Below are positions 41,425 to 52,678 of a DNA stretch of 64,000 nucleotides, in pieces; position 1 is the stretch's first letter; each line of letters opens with the position of its first letter. The position numbers and the translations under genes are program-made. The notes below the pieces were generated by a model, which had not been told where the DNA came from, ran no database searches, and saw only the letters and a program-made list of their open reading frames with translations. The stretch spans positions 1,178,001 through 1,242,000 of the forward strand of contig JAKUDP010000002.1 of the NCBI GenBank assembly GCA_022570795.1. Direction: 5' to 3'. This DNA comes from Sphaerulina vaccinii (Eukaryota; Ascomycota; Dothideomycetes; Mycosphaerellales; Mycosphaerellaceae).

Positions 41425-42813
41425 ATGTCTCGTCCATCGCCTGTTCAGCCGCCTTACGCAGATCCGAGCAGAATGGCACAAATACAGCGAACATCAGCAT
41501 TCCAACCACCACACTATCTTGGACGACTAGAGCAGCGGTCATCTGGACCACAACTGCCTCCGATTCACTCTATGCCAACAGTAAAGTCTGGATTTGATGC
41601 CAATGGACGCCCCATACAGCTGCCACCTATGCAGATGCCTCATCTTGCATCAAATGCCCCTCCGAGAATACCTACGAGATCGATTCCGGTATCGCAACTG
41701 CTGACGAGCCCGCCATCCCCTCCACGAGCACAGCAGTTGGCGACAACGCCCGGGAGCAACCAATACCAGTCGCCAGCAAGTGCATATAGCTACGGCAACT
41801 CTCCCTCAGATTTCCGTACGGCTCCTCCACAGTATCAACATATGCCGCAACCTCAGTTGGAGCAAGCTCCGGTGATCCATAGGCACCCGTACCCTCAGTA
41901 TCAGCCTGTGCAGTATCAGCGCCAGCAGGATCCATATGCTCAAACAACGGTCGGGTCTGAGCATGATGCGTCTCGTCACTACAGTCCTGCGATGAGTGCG
42001 TACTCTTCACCCAGGAGCTATGCACACTCACAGGCATCCTCTCGGTCGTCTATGGCTCCTGCGAGCCAGGCAGCTTCTACGCCGAGGCCGAGAGCTCAAC
42101 CCCCGCCACTGAACTACAACCTCACCATACGACAGCAGCCAGCAGCAGCCCGTGCGTGTGGCTTTGGCGAGCGCGATCGCCGTGTCATCGATCCACCACC
42201 GATCCTCGAGATGAAGATCACAGATCGCAATGGTCTGCCAGAGCAGGACCTCAACGGCATGCTTGCCTTGCACTGCACCCTTATCAACTCTGATGGCGGC
42301 GATGATGAGACTGAGCAAGCGCCGGCTGTTCCAGACATGCCGTCCACCCGGCGTCTCATGGGGACGCTTGTAGCTTCACCATATCAAGCCAAAGATGAGA
42401 ACAGCATTGCTGGCACATTCTTCGTCTTCCCAGATCTGAGCTGCAGATCGCCCGGCAGATATAGACTCAAATTCAAGCTCATTCGGGTTGATGGTACCAA
42501 CATGACATGCGTCACAACCCATGGTAGTGTTGTATCCGATATCTTTAGTGTGTATACTGCGAAGGACTTCCCAGGAATGCGAGCAAGTAGTTCCTTGCTC
42601 AAGGCACTGCGTCGTCAAGGTCTCAATGTGGGCGTGAAGAAAGGATCGGAGGCGCGTAAGGGAAAGGGAAAGACCAAGAAGTCGCAAGAGAACTCGGCGT
42701 CATCGGACGAAGGTAGTGATGATTCGGATGGCGATGGCGAAAGTGGTTCAGGCAGCACAAGTCCCAAAGCAAAGTCGTCGAGCAAGAAAGGGAAGAAGAG
42801 ACGACGAGATTAA
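41425..42813 (+). CDS. Velvet-domain regulator (VelC-like)
   Basis: A single frame of 462 codons; the open frame starts at a TTG but the first ATG is 41425. The N-terminal half is Pro/Gln/Ser-rich and disordered. The velvet domain follows (about residues 230-410): LTIRQQPAAARACGFGERDR, RVIDPPPILEMKI, LMGTLVASPYQAKDENSIAG, FFVFPDLSCRSPGRYRLKFK, DFPGMRASSSLLKALRRQGL. The C-terminus is acidic/Ser-rich and ends in KKGKKRRRD, a likely nuclear signal. Velvet proteins form dimers that bind DNA and link development to secondary metabolism. A Pro-rich N-terminus and C-terminal domain, with FPDLSCR, point to VelC rather than VosA or VelB, but a VosA-like assignment is possible. Confidence 0.85.
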   Translation: MSRPSPVQPPYADPSRMAQIQRTSAFQPPHYLGRLEQRSSGPQLPPIHSMPTVKSGFDANGRPIQLPPMQMPHLASNAPPRIPTRSIPVSQLLTSPPSPPRAQQLATTPGSNQYQSPASAYSYGNSPSDFRTAPPQYQHMPQPQLEQAPVIHRHPYPQYQPVQYQRQQDPYAQTTVGSEHDASRHYSPAMSAYSSPRSYAHSQASSRSSMAPASQAASTPRPRAQPPPLNYNLTIRQQPAAARACGFGERDRRVIDPPPILEMKITDRNGLPEQDLNGMLALHCTLINSDGGDDETEQAPAVPDMPSTRRLMGTLVASPYQAKDENSIAGTFFVFPDLSCRSPGRYRLKFKLIRVDGTNMTCVTTHGSVVSDIFSVYTAKDFPGMRASSSLLKALRRQGLNVGVKKGSEARKGKGKTKKSQENSASSDEGSDDSDGDGESGSGSTSPKAKSSSKKGKKRRRD

Positions 42814-43232
42814 GTACAAGCCTGAGCACACCAACTCCCAGAGTGCGGATCTTCACGAGGCGGTAACAAGGCCTGCAAGGCTCTCAGCTTTGCCTGTGTG
42901 TATGCCTGAAGCAGGCTAATCACTGGAGACGTGTGCTACATATTAATATCATTGTGACACGAGAATGGTCGGCTAGCCAACAGGCTGATCAACACTCTAT
43001 GCTTGGGCAGCATTGCAGCATTGCATGTTGACCGAGCTCATCCGGCTTTCTCTTTGGTGGCTACCACCGACATTCAAACTTCGGTGCGCAGTCAAAGCGA
43101 AGCTGTGCACTTCGTGATATGTCGATGAGTGAACAGATAATTACGGCTTATTGTGAAGGAGATGTTCACGAATGTGATGCAGGACACGGATAGGAACATT
43201 GTCATCATTAGGTAGCGCATTAGCATGATACC
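42814..43232. other. Intergenic
   Basis: 3' region of the velvet gene; nothing seen. Confidence 0.5.
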
Positions 43233-44387
43233 CTATGAATACTTACAGCTATGTTCGATCTGCACAACATAACTGATAATGCTTCCAATGTTGACAGACT
43301 GAGGCGCGAGGTTACATGCAATAGGGCTCTGCACACATTCGACGACGAGCTTGAGTCCAGTTGAAGAACCATCGATCACGACATGTTGACATTGAGTGTG
43401 AAAGACTGGGATCTTGCCGTTCGAACCGGATATGCAAGGTGCATAGTCTTTGACTTTAACGTAGCTCTCACAGGTAAGTATATCGCGCATGTGCCAATGG
43501 CATTGTTGGTGGACTATCCTATCACTGCTGGCAATTCGTAACTGGGTCAATGAGAGTGTCTCGGCCCTCGACCGTGTGCGTGCTTCCCGCGGACATCAAC
43601 ATCGACAGACTGTATCCCTGATCCCTGAACATCTCCCTACACTTCCAGCATATGGACCAGCTAGAGATTCGCCACCGTAATCATTGCGAACCACTTCTTG
43701 AATGCCAGAAGAACGCATGAAGAAGAGCCAGAAGAGAACAAGTAATCTAGTCCGCCATGAGTCCAGGTTCTACTGTGAAGCGAATAGGTGCCGTAATCGA
43801 GAATCTCGACGTGCTGGACTCTGTATGAAGCTCAATCTTTGCGCGAGAAGCTACCTTGTTCAACTGTCGTAAGGCAGTCCTGCAGATCCGGCAAGGGAGA
43901 TCCCTCCTAGGGCTCATATACGCCGCTTGAAGCAGGAAAAAGAGGAGGTAGTAAGGCATGAGCGCAGTGAAGTCTCGCTTCGAAGCGCTGGAATGCCGCA
44001 TGTCCTTTGCGAGTGTCGTCCGGCACATTGCAGACCACGTTTGGAGCGTTGTACCAGGAATATAAAGTTCTCCAGGATAGGTGGATCCGTGAGCTCCGCT
44101 GGATTGAGTTTTGTGGTTGTTGCCAAGTCATGCGTGTCAGCCTTGAGGAGATCCGGATACACCTCCTTAGCCAAAGTTGACTTGCTGCCTTCATGTGGTC
44201 GGATATCCGTCGGATTCTGGAGACCCAGATGTCGAAGAGCCAGACTCAGAAGAGACGCCAATACAGCACTGAGAGCTTGGACCACAGGTGAGTACGGTGA
44301 AGAAGTGATACACAGGGTATTGACTTTATCGTCCGTGAGGACCTGGTTTATCCGACGTCTGTAACCATGCAGGGCGGATTCTCTGAG
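43233..44387 (-). pseudogene. Decayed or unmodelled coding region, minus strand
   Basis: Three stretches read like protein but do not join into one gene. From 44387 the frame is open through LRESALHGYRRRINQVLTDD and PVVQALSAVLASLLSLALRH to LTDPPILENFIFLV near 44060; the good sequence then passes to the next frame (YNAPNVVCNVPDDTRKGHAA). A second piece at about 43745-43620 reads LLVLFWLFFMRSSGIQEVVR then NDYGGESLAGPYAGSVG. A third at 43490-43248 starts with ATG (MRDILTCESYVKVKDYAPCI) and ends at a gtaagt donor; a possible next exon ends in FDCAPKFECRW. It could be one gene with several introns, or two remnants with frameshifts. Family not recognised. Confidence 0.3.
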
Positions 44388-44590
44388 CTATGTTCCTAGC
44401 TCCACGCTTTTAGTATCAGTCTATCGTCATCGTCCTTATCATAAGCTCAATGCAAGAGCAATCCATGAAACGCCATCTCCCGATGCTGCATGACCCCCTC
44501 CCGAACCTCATTTTCAACATGTAAGGTTGAAGTGGTCTATGTGGTCGCTCGTCCATACAGAGGTTACAACCGATCATTTACCGGTGCCGT

Positions 44591-46490
44591 TCAGGAACCA
44601 TTGATCCCATTGCTGATGCTAGTCTCCTCAAGCATTCCTAGTATTGGCGATATGCGGCCTGATGAAGTCGCCTTGTGTGTGATTTGGTCCAGCATCTTGG
44701 CGCTTGCGGCGATGAATCCCAGATATGGCTTGGAAGGGTTGAGCACGCGACTGAGATACTCTGGGTGAAATTGAACGCCCACAAAATAAGGATGGTCCTT
44801 GAGCTCGATGATTTCCATGCGCACTCCAGTTTTATCTTTGCCAACGAATGTCAAGCCGTTCTGCTCCAGGCGGGAAATGTAGTCTGGATTGACCTCATAT
44901 CGATGGCGGTGGCGCTCCAGAATGCTCTCATTGTCAAGCCCATAGAGCGCACGCAGTTTACTCCACTCCGTCTCAGGTTGCCAGTAAGTTGGCTTGATGC
45001 CAAGTCGCATAGTGGCGCCCATCTCGCCTGGGTGGTGTTCGGGCATGTCAATTATGACTCTGTCGGAATCATTGCCGTCGAACTCGGATGAGGTTGCTTG
45101 AGGCAGTGTGACGCCACATACTGATCTTGCGAACTCGATGACTGCGATTTGCATGCCGAGACAAACGCCAAAGTAAGGAATCTTGTTCTCACGTGCCCAA
45201 GTGGCCGCGCCGATCATGCCTTCGGTGCCTCTGCTACCAAAACCGCCCGGTATGAGGATACCGGAAGCGGTGCACACGTCGTGCCAAGCCTTGTGGAAGG
45301 CGGCTGGATCGCTCTTCTGCGTATGCTTTTCCAGATGTTCTGCATCGACGTTCTTGACTCGCAGCTTCTTTCGACAGTACATGGCGGCGTGCTCCAGAGA
45401 CTTGATGACTGAGCAGTAGGCATCAGGCTGCTCAAGGTACTTGCCCACCAAGACAATTTCGAGCTCTTCGTGTACCTGATCAAGACCCAAAGTGAGCGTT
45501 CGCCAGGTGTTCCAGATTTGCTCGCCCTTCCGAACGAGAGCAGGTGGCAAAGTGAGAGCATCCAAGCGCAGCGCAGAAGTCATCATCTCGACCAAGTTCT
45601 GCTCGTGGAGCAGAATAGGTACCTGATATGTCGACGGCATGTCTCTCACAGCCAAGACATTCCGATTCTCCACCTGGCAGAAACGGGCAATCTTGTCAAT
45701 CGCATTCGGGTCCAGTGGCTTCTCGCAGCGGCATGCTATCAGATCTGGAATCAGACCTGCTGATCGCACAGCCTTGATGGCCATCTGTGTAGGCTTCGTC
45801 TTCTGCTCGCCATGAATGACTGGCACGTACGAGACATGGATTTGCATGAAGTTGTCGCGGCCCGCTTTTCTTCGAAGCTCGCAAAGTGCCTCCACGAAGG
45901 CCATGCTCTCAATGTCACCAACGGTACCTCCAAGCTCGATGATGCATACATCCGGCTCTTCACCAGTACCATCAACGGAGACCTTCGCAACGCGAGCGAT
46001 CCATTCCTCGATCTCTCCAGTGACGTGTGGTACGACCTGCACAGTCTTGCCCAGGTATTCGCCTTTCCGCTCTTTGTCGATCACGTTCTTGTAAATCTTT
46101 CCTAAAGTTATGTTGTTCTGCCGCGTAAGGGTGATGTTGAGGTATCGTTCGTAGTTTCCTAAATCGAGGTCGACCTCTCCACCATCGTCCAGCACGTATA
46201 CCTCGCCGTGTTCGCGTGGGTTCATAAGCCCAGCATCCACGTTGATGTACGGATCAATCTTGATGCTTGACACCTTCAGACCCATAGTCTGAAGCAGCAG
46301 CGCCGCAGAAGAGGCTTCATCGTGTAAGCCTTTTGACAAGTCCAACTCATCGTGCGACCACGTGTATCATACCAATAATGCCTTTTCCCACGCCGCTGAT
46401 CACACCTGCTGAAGTCAATATATGCTGCGAATCAGCTGCAATTGACCACGACTTACCTCCAGAAACGAGAACGTACTTCATGCCGCCCAT
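44591..46490 (-). CDS. URA7: CTP synthase
   Basis: Three exons on the minus strand: exon 1 bottom 46457 with ATG at 46481 (MKYVLVSG; an alternative in-frame ATG is 46490), exon 2 46373-46405 (33 nt), exon 3 44591-46314. They give 593 aa from the second ATG. The synthetase domain shows SGGVISGVGKGIIASS (P-loop), SIKIDPYINVDAG, VYVLDDGGEVDLDLGNYERY. The glutaminase domain has the nucleophile in YFGVCLGMQ and the VQFHPEY His-Glu. It makes CTP from UTP, ATP and glutamine in the cytosol and assembles into filaments in many species. The exon 2 acceptor is a tandem cagcag; the second AG gives the conserved SGGVISG, the first adds an Ala. It diverges from the AKR gene. Confidence 0.95.
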
Positions 46491-46926
46491 TTTGTCGATT
46501 TTACACCTTGTGGTGGCCTATCTCCTGTTGTTGAAGCGGAAGGAAAGGAAGAAGAAGTTGACTCGAAGATTTGGTTCAGATCTTTCCTTGACGCGCCTGG
46601 CGGGGGAGTCGCGTCTGTGCACGTGCCTTCCCTTCGTTCTCACTCACATCGCTGCAGACATCACTTCATCATTGACCAGTTCACTCACTTGAACGCGACA
46701 TTTCACCCGCAAGACGCGCAGTGTGTGAGTATGCCGTGGGATCGAGCTCACCTCACCTTAAAGACGCGTACTGATGAAGTTGATGCTCACCTCAAACATG
46801 CACGATGACCTTCCCAGCAGCAGGATTGCATCACATCACAACCTTGTCCACGACGGCATTCATCCTCCATCTTCTCATACTTAGAGCGTCACTCCCTCCC
46901 TCTTTCACCTCAAATACTCAATCAGA
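46491..46926. promoter_or_regulatory. Divergent promoter region of CTP synthase and AKR
   Basis: 436 nt between start codons; no gene seen. Confidence 0.5.
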
Positions 46927-47964
46927 ATGCGCTACACTACGCTCTTACTGCCATTGGCAGGTTTGGCAGCTTCACATGACGCTCAGATCCCACTGAGCCC
47001 AGCTGAGGTCCGATCGCAGCCTCTAACTCTAGATTTCATACCACTGCTCGGCTTCGGCACATGGAACTTGAAGGAGAAGAACACCAGCGAGGCAGTATCA
47101 TATGCCATTCAAGTTGGATATCGCCACATTGACTGTGCAGCAATCTATGGAAACGAGGAAGAGGTCGGCAAGGGCATCGCAGACGGCATCAAGAAAGCCG
47201 GCATTAAGCGCGAGGATCTATGGATCACGTCCAAGCTATGGAATGATCACCATGCACCAGAAGCTGTACAAGAAGGCCTCGATGTATCACTTTCGAAACT
47301 TGGCCTTGATTTTCTTGACTTGTACCATATGCACTGGCCCGTAGCCTCTGGAGCTGGTGGTAAGAAACAAATATACTACCTGAAGACCTGGGAGGCAATG
47401 GTCAAATTACTCAAGGATGGAAAGACTCGACATATCGGTGTGAGCAATTTCTCTCCTGCGCAGCTTAACGACCTGCTAAACAGCACTTCGACACCGCCAC
47501 ATGTCCACCAGTTTGAAAGCCATCCTTATCTACAACAGGCGGAATTCGTCGAATGGCACAAGAAACATGGCGTTCATGTTACCGCTTACTCGCCACTGGG
47601 AGGCACGAATCCAACTTACAAGGAGGGCGATAAGCCAGTGCCACTTCTGAAGAGCAATGTGGTCAACAAGATTGCGGAGAAGCGCGGTTGCACACCTGCA
47701 CAAGTCGCGCTGCAGTTTGGGATCTCTCGTGGTACATCTGTTATCCCGAAGGCCCTCAAGAAGGACCATATCGAGAGCAACTTCAATGCCACACAGTGTA
47801 TCTTGAAAAAGAAGGATTTCAAGAAGCTTGCTGCTCTTGGAGAGTATCACCACCGATACAACAATCCGGCACAGAGCTGGAATGTGCCGTTATACGAAGG
47901 ACTGGAAGATTATGATGGCAAACATAACCCAGCTGAGTGGTTCGAGCACAAGAAGGATTTGTGA
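46927..47964 (+). CDS. Aldo/keto reductase with a signal-peptide-like N-terminus
   Basis: One exon, 345 aa. The core is a complete AKR barrel: LGFGTWNLKEKN, GYRHIDCAAIYGNEEEVG (Asp and Tyr of the catalytic tetrad), TSKLWNDHHAPE (Lys), DLYHMHWPV (His), IGVSNFSPAQL, AYSPLGG, and the NADPH-binding VIPKALKKDHIESN. It should reduce carbonyl substrates with NADPH. Unusually, the first 18 residues (MRYTTLLLPLAGLAASHD) form a hydrophobic signal-like segment, and several NxS/T sites occur. The product may enter the secretory pathway rather than stay in the cytosol. No alternative downstream ATG lies before the barrel, which supports this start. Confidence 0.92.
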   Translation: MRYTTLLLPLAGLAASHDAQIPLSPAEVRSQPLTLDFIPLLGFGTWNLKEKNTSEAVSYAIQVGYRHIDCAAIYGNEEEVGKGIADGIKKAGIKREDLWITSKLWNDHHAPEAVQEGLDVSLSKLGLDFLDLYHMHWPVASGAGGKKQIYYLKTWEAMVKLLKDGKTRHIGVSNFSPAQLNDLLNSTSTPPHVHQFESHPYLQQAEFVEWHKKHGVHVTAYSPLGGTNPTYKEGDKPVPLLKSNVVNKIAEKRGCTPAQVALQFGISRGTSVIPKALKKDHIESNFNATQCILKKKDFKKLAALGEYHHRYNNPAQSWNVPLYEGLEDYDGKHNPAEWFEHKKDL

Positions 47965-48104
47965 ATACTCAATATATGTGATTGATGAGAGGCCTTCAAA
48001 GCCATACTATTATGATTAACGTATCTGTACAAGTCGTCTACCATTCATATGTACAATGTCATGCTTTTTCTCAAAGCTTATGCAACAGAATCGGCGCATG
48101 TCTC

Positions 48105-49604
48105 TTATGTTCTCAGCTCGCTAAAGATATACGGAAAGATGACCACACATGCTTTCCAGAAGACACCGATGCTGGCAAGCGCTCGTAGAGGAACAAGAAA
48201 AGGGTTGCCGCGTGAGATGTAAATCCAAATTGCGTACAGTGCCACAGCGAAGAAGTGGTAGAACAGCACGAATGGTCGTCGTATAATGCCCGCAAGGAGT
48301 CCGACGGGGCCATCTATACAGTTTCCGCCAAGTTTGAAGTAGTGGAAGCAGCCCATTTGCAGTGCTTTCAATTGTGAGTCATCCGCAGCGAATAGTGAGT
48401 ATAGTGCTTGCGCGAGGATGTTGATGACGCTTGTTAGACCCTTCCGTCGCCAGTGGAAGGTGCGCATCTGTTGGAGAACAAGCTTGCTGTCGTCCAGATC
48501 TGGCACGACGTCGGGTGCTAGCAGTTCTGACAGCAAGACGGCGTCGTTAAATGCTACTGTCATGCCGCCTCCTGTCAATGGATGTCGCATGTTCATTGCG
48601 TCTCCGAGTATGAGTAGTCCTGGCGTTTTATTCGTAGTAGGCGGTAGCCAAGAGTTTGGCATCGAGCGCAGACGGTCCTTCTCAATCGCAGCTTCAAAGG
48701 AAGGCTTGACTCTGTCGGGAAGAGATGGTAGGACCACATTTCTGAGATGCGCTTTCACACCACCTTCTTTCACACTAGCAGAGGGAAGATTCTCAGGTAT
48801 ATCGATCAACGCTCGCGTCTCATGCGTGCCGATCTGATAGAGTAGAACCGGAGCGCCTTCTCCAAGTACGACGTGACCGTGGTTGGGCATAGGTAGATCC
48901 GCGTCAATGAGCTCCAGACCCCAGAACTTCGACTTCGCAACAGGTGTATCTTCTCTGAACTCCTTCCTGAATTTGCTTGCATACCCGTCCGCCACGATGG
49001 TAAGGTTGCCAAAGTATGAATCTGCTTCGCCATTCTTTGTCGCCTCCACGCCGAGGATATGTCCCGTGTAATCGCCTCTGATCAGCTCGGTTGCTGTCGC
49101 CTCCACTACCGTGACATTGGGGTTCGACATCGCCTTCGATCGTAGCTTCGCGATAAATCGTCCGTGGTGAAATGAGCGTCCTTCTGGCCGCTTCCTTTTC
49201 GTCCCTCGGTATTCGTCTGTCAAGCTCGTCTTCTCGTCCACGTCTACGACTTCTCTAGCATTGTGCGGGTATGCGATCCGGACCTCCTCGCCATAGTATA
49301 TCACATCATATCCATATACCTTGATCGCATCGATCCCCTCTAGGCAGTCTCGCAGTCCCAGTGTCTCCAACGCCTGTACACCCCCTGGCTGCAGCAATTC
49401 TCCCACAATACGATCAGGCTCCTTTAGTGACCTTTCGAGTAGTATTACGCTTCTCCCTTGGTTCCCCAGCGCGCATGCGACAGCGCAACCAAAGATGCCT
49501 GCGCCTATAATGACCACATCCGCCTCGTGGTGCATTGTTCTGTTTTCTTCGGCTCGATGCGCCAGTGCAGCGCGTGCTGGGATGAGTGATGAAGGCAGAT
49601 TCAT
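48105..49604 (-). CDS. ERG1: Squalene epoxidase (squalene monooxygenase)
   Basis: One exon, 499 aa from ATG 49604 (the frame extends to a GTG at 49616; ATG of MHHEADV is a second choice). The FAD site ADVVIIGAGIFGCAVACALG comes first. The GELLQPGGVQALETLGL block, the DG motif ADGYASKFRKEF and the second FAD motif GDAMNMRHPLTGGGMTVAFN follow. Two hydrophobic C-terminal helices (FVLFYHFFAVALYAIWIYIS, and one near the end) anchor it to ER and lipid-droplet membranes. It converts squalene to 2,3-oxidosqualene in ergosterol synthesis and is the target of terbinafine-type antifungals. It converges with the AKR gene. A basic insert (EYRGTKRKRPEGRS) sits in the middle domain. Confidence 0.95.
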   Translation of the reverse strand: MNLPSSLIPARAALAHRAEENRTMHHEADVVIIGAGIFGCAVACALGNQGRSVILLERSLKEPDRIVGELLQPGGVQALETLGLRDCLEGIDAIKVYGYDVIYYGEEVRIAYPHNAREVVDVDEKTSLTDEYRGTKRKRPEGRSFHHGRFIAKLRSKAMSNPNVTVVEATATELIRGDYTGHILGVEATKNGEADSYFGNLTIVADGYASKFRKEFREDTPVAKSKFWGLELIDADLPMPNHGHVVLGEGAPVLLYQIGTHETRALIDIPENLPSASVKEGGVKAHLRNVVLPSLPDRVKPSFEAAIEKDRLRSMPNSWLPPTTNKTPGLLILGDAMNMRHPLTGGGMTVAFNDAVLLSELLAPDVVPDLDDSKLVLQQMRTFHWRRKGLTSVINILAQALYSLFAADDSQLKALQMGCFHYFKLGGNCIDGPVGLLAGIIRRPFVLFYHFFAVALYAIWIYISRGNPFLVPLRALASIGVFWKACVVIFPYIFSELRT

Positions 49605-50001
49605 GCTGGGCAGCACTGTGTAGGTCTATATCCTCGTTTAGGTCGCGACCAATGGTCTCGGGTGTATTAGAAGTTGTTGTCGTGAATACATCGAACGACT
49701 TTTGCGAAATCAATGATGCATGTCACTTCTCAAGCCATGGGCTGATTTGTCTTCTGTGAACAGGGGTCCTCGATCGGAAGGTTCTACCCGCTGCAGGCAC
49801 AGATCGACGCTAGTGGAGACAAAGAACAAATGTTTCACCTGTATCAACTTCATGTGAAGATAGCTGATCCAATATACAGTGATACTGCTTCGCCCCTCGA
49901 GGCTCTCACAGCTTGATATTTGGTTCCTCTGACTACAATGCCTCAGACACATGAGTCAGCCGCAGCTCGGCATTGGACGCCTCGGCTTGCCCTTCTACTG
50001 C
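49605..50001. promoter_or_regulatory. Upstream region of ERG1
   Basis: 397 nt between the end of the fucosidase gene and the ERG1 start, same strand. No gene seen; it should contain the ERG1 promoter. Confidence 0.5.
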
Positions 50002-52678
50002 CTAGAGCATGCAGAAGATAGCTGCCAGCAACATAAGTGCAGCAGCATGCATCCAGCTCGGCGCATCACGGCCTGCACCACCAGAGAACTGCTGCATCGG
50101 CGTCGAGCTGTTCCCAGATGTCGACCCATTCACGACATCCTTTGCAATCTTGAACACCCAGCTGTACTGGTCAGCTGCTCTCACATCGTGACTAATTGTC
50201 AGTTCCAGACTCCCATTACCAAGCAGCTTTGATGGCACCACAGTTCCACTCATGTTGCCTCCTACAACTGTTACTGCGTCGCCCGGAACCCATGGCACTG
50301 GACTGTCCAGCACCAGCGTTGCGTTGGGAGGATAGAGTGTCAGAATGTAGAAGGACTGGTCCGTCTGAGTGAAACGGACACTTTCGCCTTCTTGTGGAGT
50401 GATGAACCAGTAAGTTGTGTTGAAGATTGCTTCTGCATGACTGTTGATCCATAATCCGGCTGCGCGGAGATGATCCTGTTCGGTCTGATCGATCGTGCCA
50501 TCGGCTTTGGGACCAATGTCGAGTAAGAAGTTCCCGTTCTTGCTAACAATGTCAATGAGAGAGGTGACAATCGAGTCCGGGGTGATGTATGCGTCAACTG
50601 GCGTGGCTCTGTTGTAGCCATAGCTGTATGGGTCCATTCCTAGATTGCTTTCCCACTTCCTCATTTGCACCGCGTCATATTTGGCGTATTCCGGTGTGTC
50701 GAAATCTCCTGGAAGACCACAACGAGCATTGATGGAGACTTGTTTACCTTTCGCCGCAGCATCGTTGAAGTACTTTGCGGCCCACTCCGCCGTGGCATTT
50801 GGTCCTATACATTGTTAGCAGAGATTCAACAGTAGGTAGAGAATTGACGTACCACCTATGTCACACCACATGACCTCAGTTCCCATGTCCGCAAGGATCT
50901 GCATCTCAGGCACCATAAGATCGGTTATGAAATCATCCACTGGTACATATCCAGTGTATGGCAGTGTCTCGTTCGTATAAGGGTTGGTGGCATTGCCACC
51001 CGGCCAGTCGCCAAAGCCATACTTCTTGTAGTCTGGATGGAACCACTCAGGTGTAGAGAAATATGTTGCTTTGTGCAGATGTGGTTGGTATTCGTCAGCT
51101 GCATCGAACAGCATTTGCAAAAGGTTCTTGTGCGGAGGCAGTGCAACACTGGTCCGGTTCGTGATAGTGGCCGGGATGTCGAAGATAGCGTATCCTTCGT
51201 GGTGTTTGGTCACCTGCACGAAGTATTGCGCACCAGCATCGGCAAACAGATCAACCCATTCCTTTGGATCGTAAAGTTCAGTGGTGAAGTTCTGGATGAA
51301 GTCGTCGTAGTTGTGTTCGGGTCCATACGTCGCCAGATTATACTCATAGAAGCCGCCCTTGGTGGCATTTGGTCCCAGATTGGTATACCACCAATACCAT
51401 TCTGCGTACTGCTCTGTCAAATAGTCAGCTATGTGATCATGGTTGAGGACAAGAGTGACATGCCGTTCTTGCCGACGTTACCCCATCCTGGCACAGCATA
51501 TACTCCCCAGTGAATGAATATACCAAACTTTCCTGCATAGCACTATTAGTTAAGCTCCGACAGTGCTGCAGCCATTGAGCGAGTTGACACGCACCATTAT
51601 TGAACCAGGGTGGGCTATCATGTGAGTATATACTGTCGTACGTTGCATCATAGAGACCAATGCCAAAGGTGGCATTGAAGGTCGAGCTCGTATTTACTCT
51701 ATTTCCAACTATCCGAACTGTGGCCTCGCCAATCGACCCAGGCGCGACTCCTTCTTTGTTGGCAACGCCGACATGGATGGCTGCCTGATCACCTGGTCCC
51801 AAGCGGTGTATCACTCCTGGTTCTACAGTCTCCACGCCAGCAGATTCGATGGTGACTTTCACACTGTTATTAGACAGAATCCATTCGTCACCGATGTTGT
51901 TGACTTTGACAGTATAGATCTGAGTCTTGTTTGTGCCTTCGATCCACATACTAGTCGAGCGCGCATGCTGGATATCCAGACTGATGCCAGTGCCAGTAGC
52001 TGGAACGAGCGATACTGCGAACAGATGCAGCCTTGTGCTCTCAACGGCGCCACCAGGAGAGCTGCTTGTTCCAGCAGTCACGTTTGGTAGTCTGATACTG
52101 GCAACCTCTTTGGTGCTGTCAGTCCAGCTGATCGTCTGAAAGATCATTGATCGATTGTAGTCGATACTGCTGTTCGTCAAATAGTAGGGAAAGATGATGT
52201 CTCCGCCATAAGGATAAGGCCAAGCCCAGAAAGGATCAACCAGGATTGGCGCAACTGTGGTAGTATTGTCAACATAAGTCGTAGTGATGTTTCCCGTGGC
52301 AATGGCCGTTTCCGCAGCAGCGAGCATATGAATGGCAAAATATCTGCCTTTTGGCGGGTTTATAACTTGTCCTTGTGCAAGCACATTGTCGTCTCCAGTC
52401 TGGCGATATTGTGGAAAGTCATAGCCAGTACCGGCATAAGTGAAGTTGGCCTCTGGCAGATATTCTGCAGGATAGCCACTGTGGATGCCATCGAAGTTCG
52501 CGTCGCCGGGTGTTGCAGCGAACGCTCGATTGTTGACGAGGCCTGAAAGATCGATCTTGACTGAGCTTGCATGTGCGCCTGTTTCCTGATCATCTGCACT
52601 CTTGGGATTCACGACCAGGCCGCCTTGTCCCAATGCCAATGGCAAGAGAGCCAGTGAGTGGATTGTGAGTCGCAGCAT
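50002..52678 (-). CDS. GH29 alpha-L-fucosidase, probably GPI-anchored
   Basis: Four exons: 51595-52678, 51464-51532, 50853-51413 and 50002-50804, giving 838 aa. ATG is 52678 (MLRLTIHSLALLPLALGQ, signal peptide). An N-terminal beta-rich domain of about 340 residues precedes the GH29 barrel: WFNNGKFGIFIHWGVYAVPG, QYFVQVTKHHEGYAIFD, EVMWCDIGGPN (nucleophile Asp), SINARCGLPGDF, NGNFLLDIGPKADGTI. The C-terminus ends in a Ser/Gly-rich spacer and a hydrophobic tail (MHAAALMLLAAIFCML), the pattern for a GPI anchor. It removes alpha-L-fucose from glycans at the cell surface. Intron 2 (51414-51463) has a GC donor (AACG|gcatgt), needed to keep NVGKNEQYAEW in frame. Many NxS/T sites. Confidence 0.93.
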
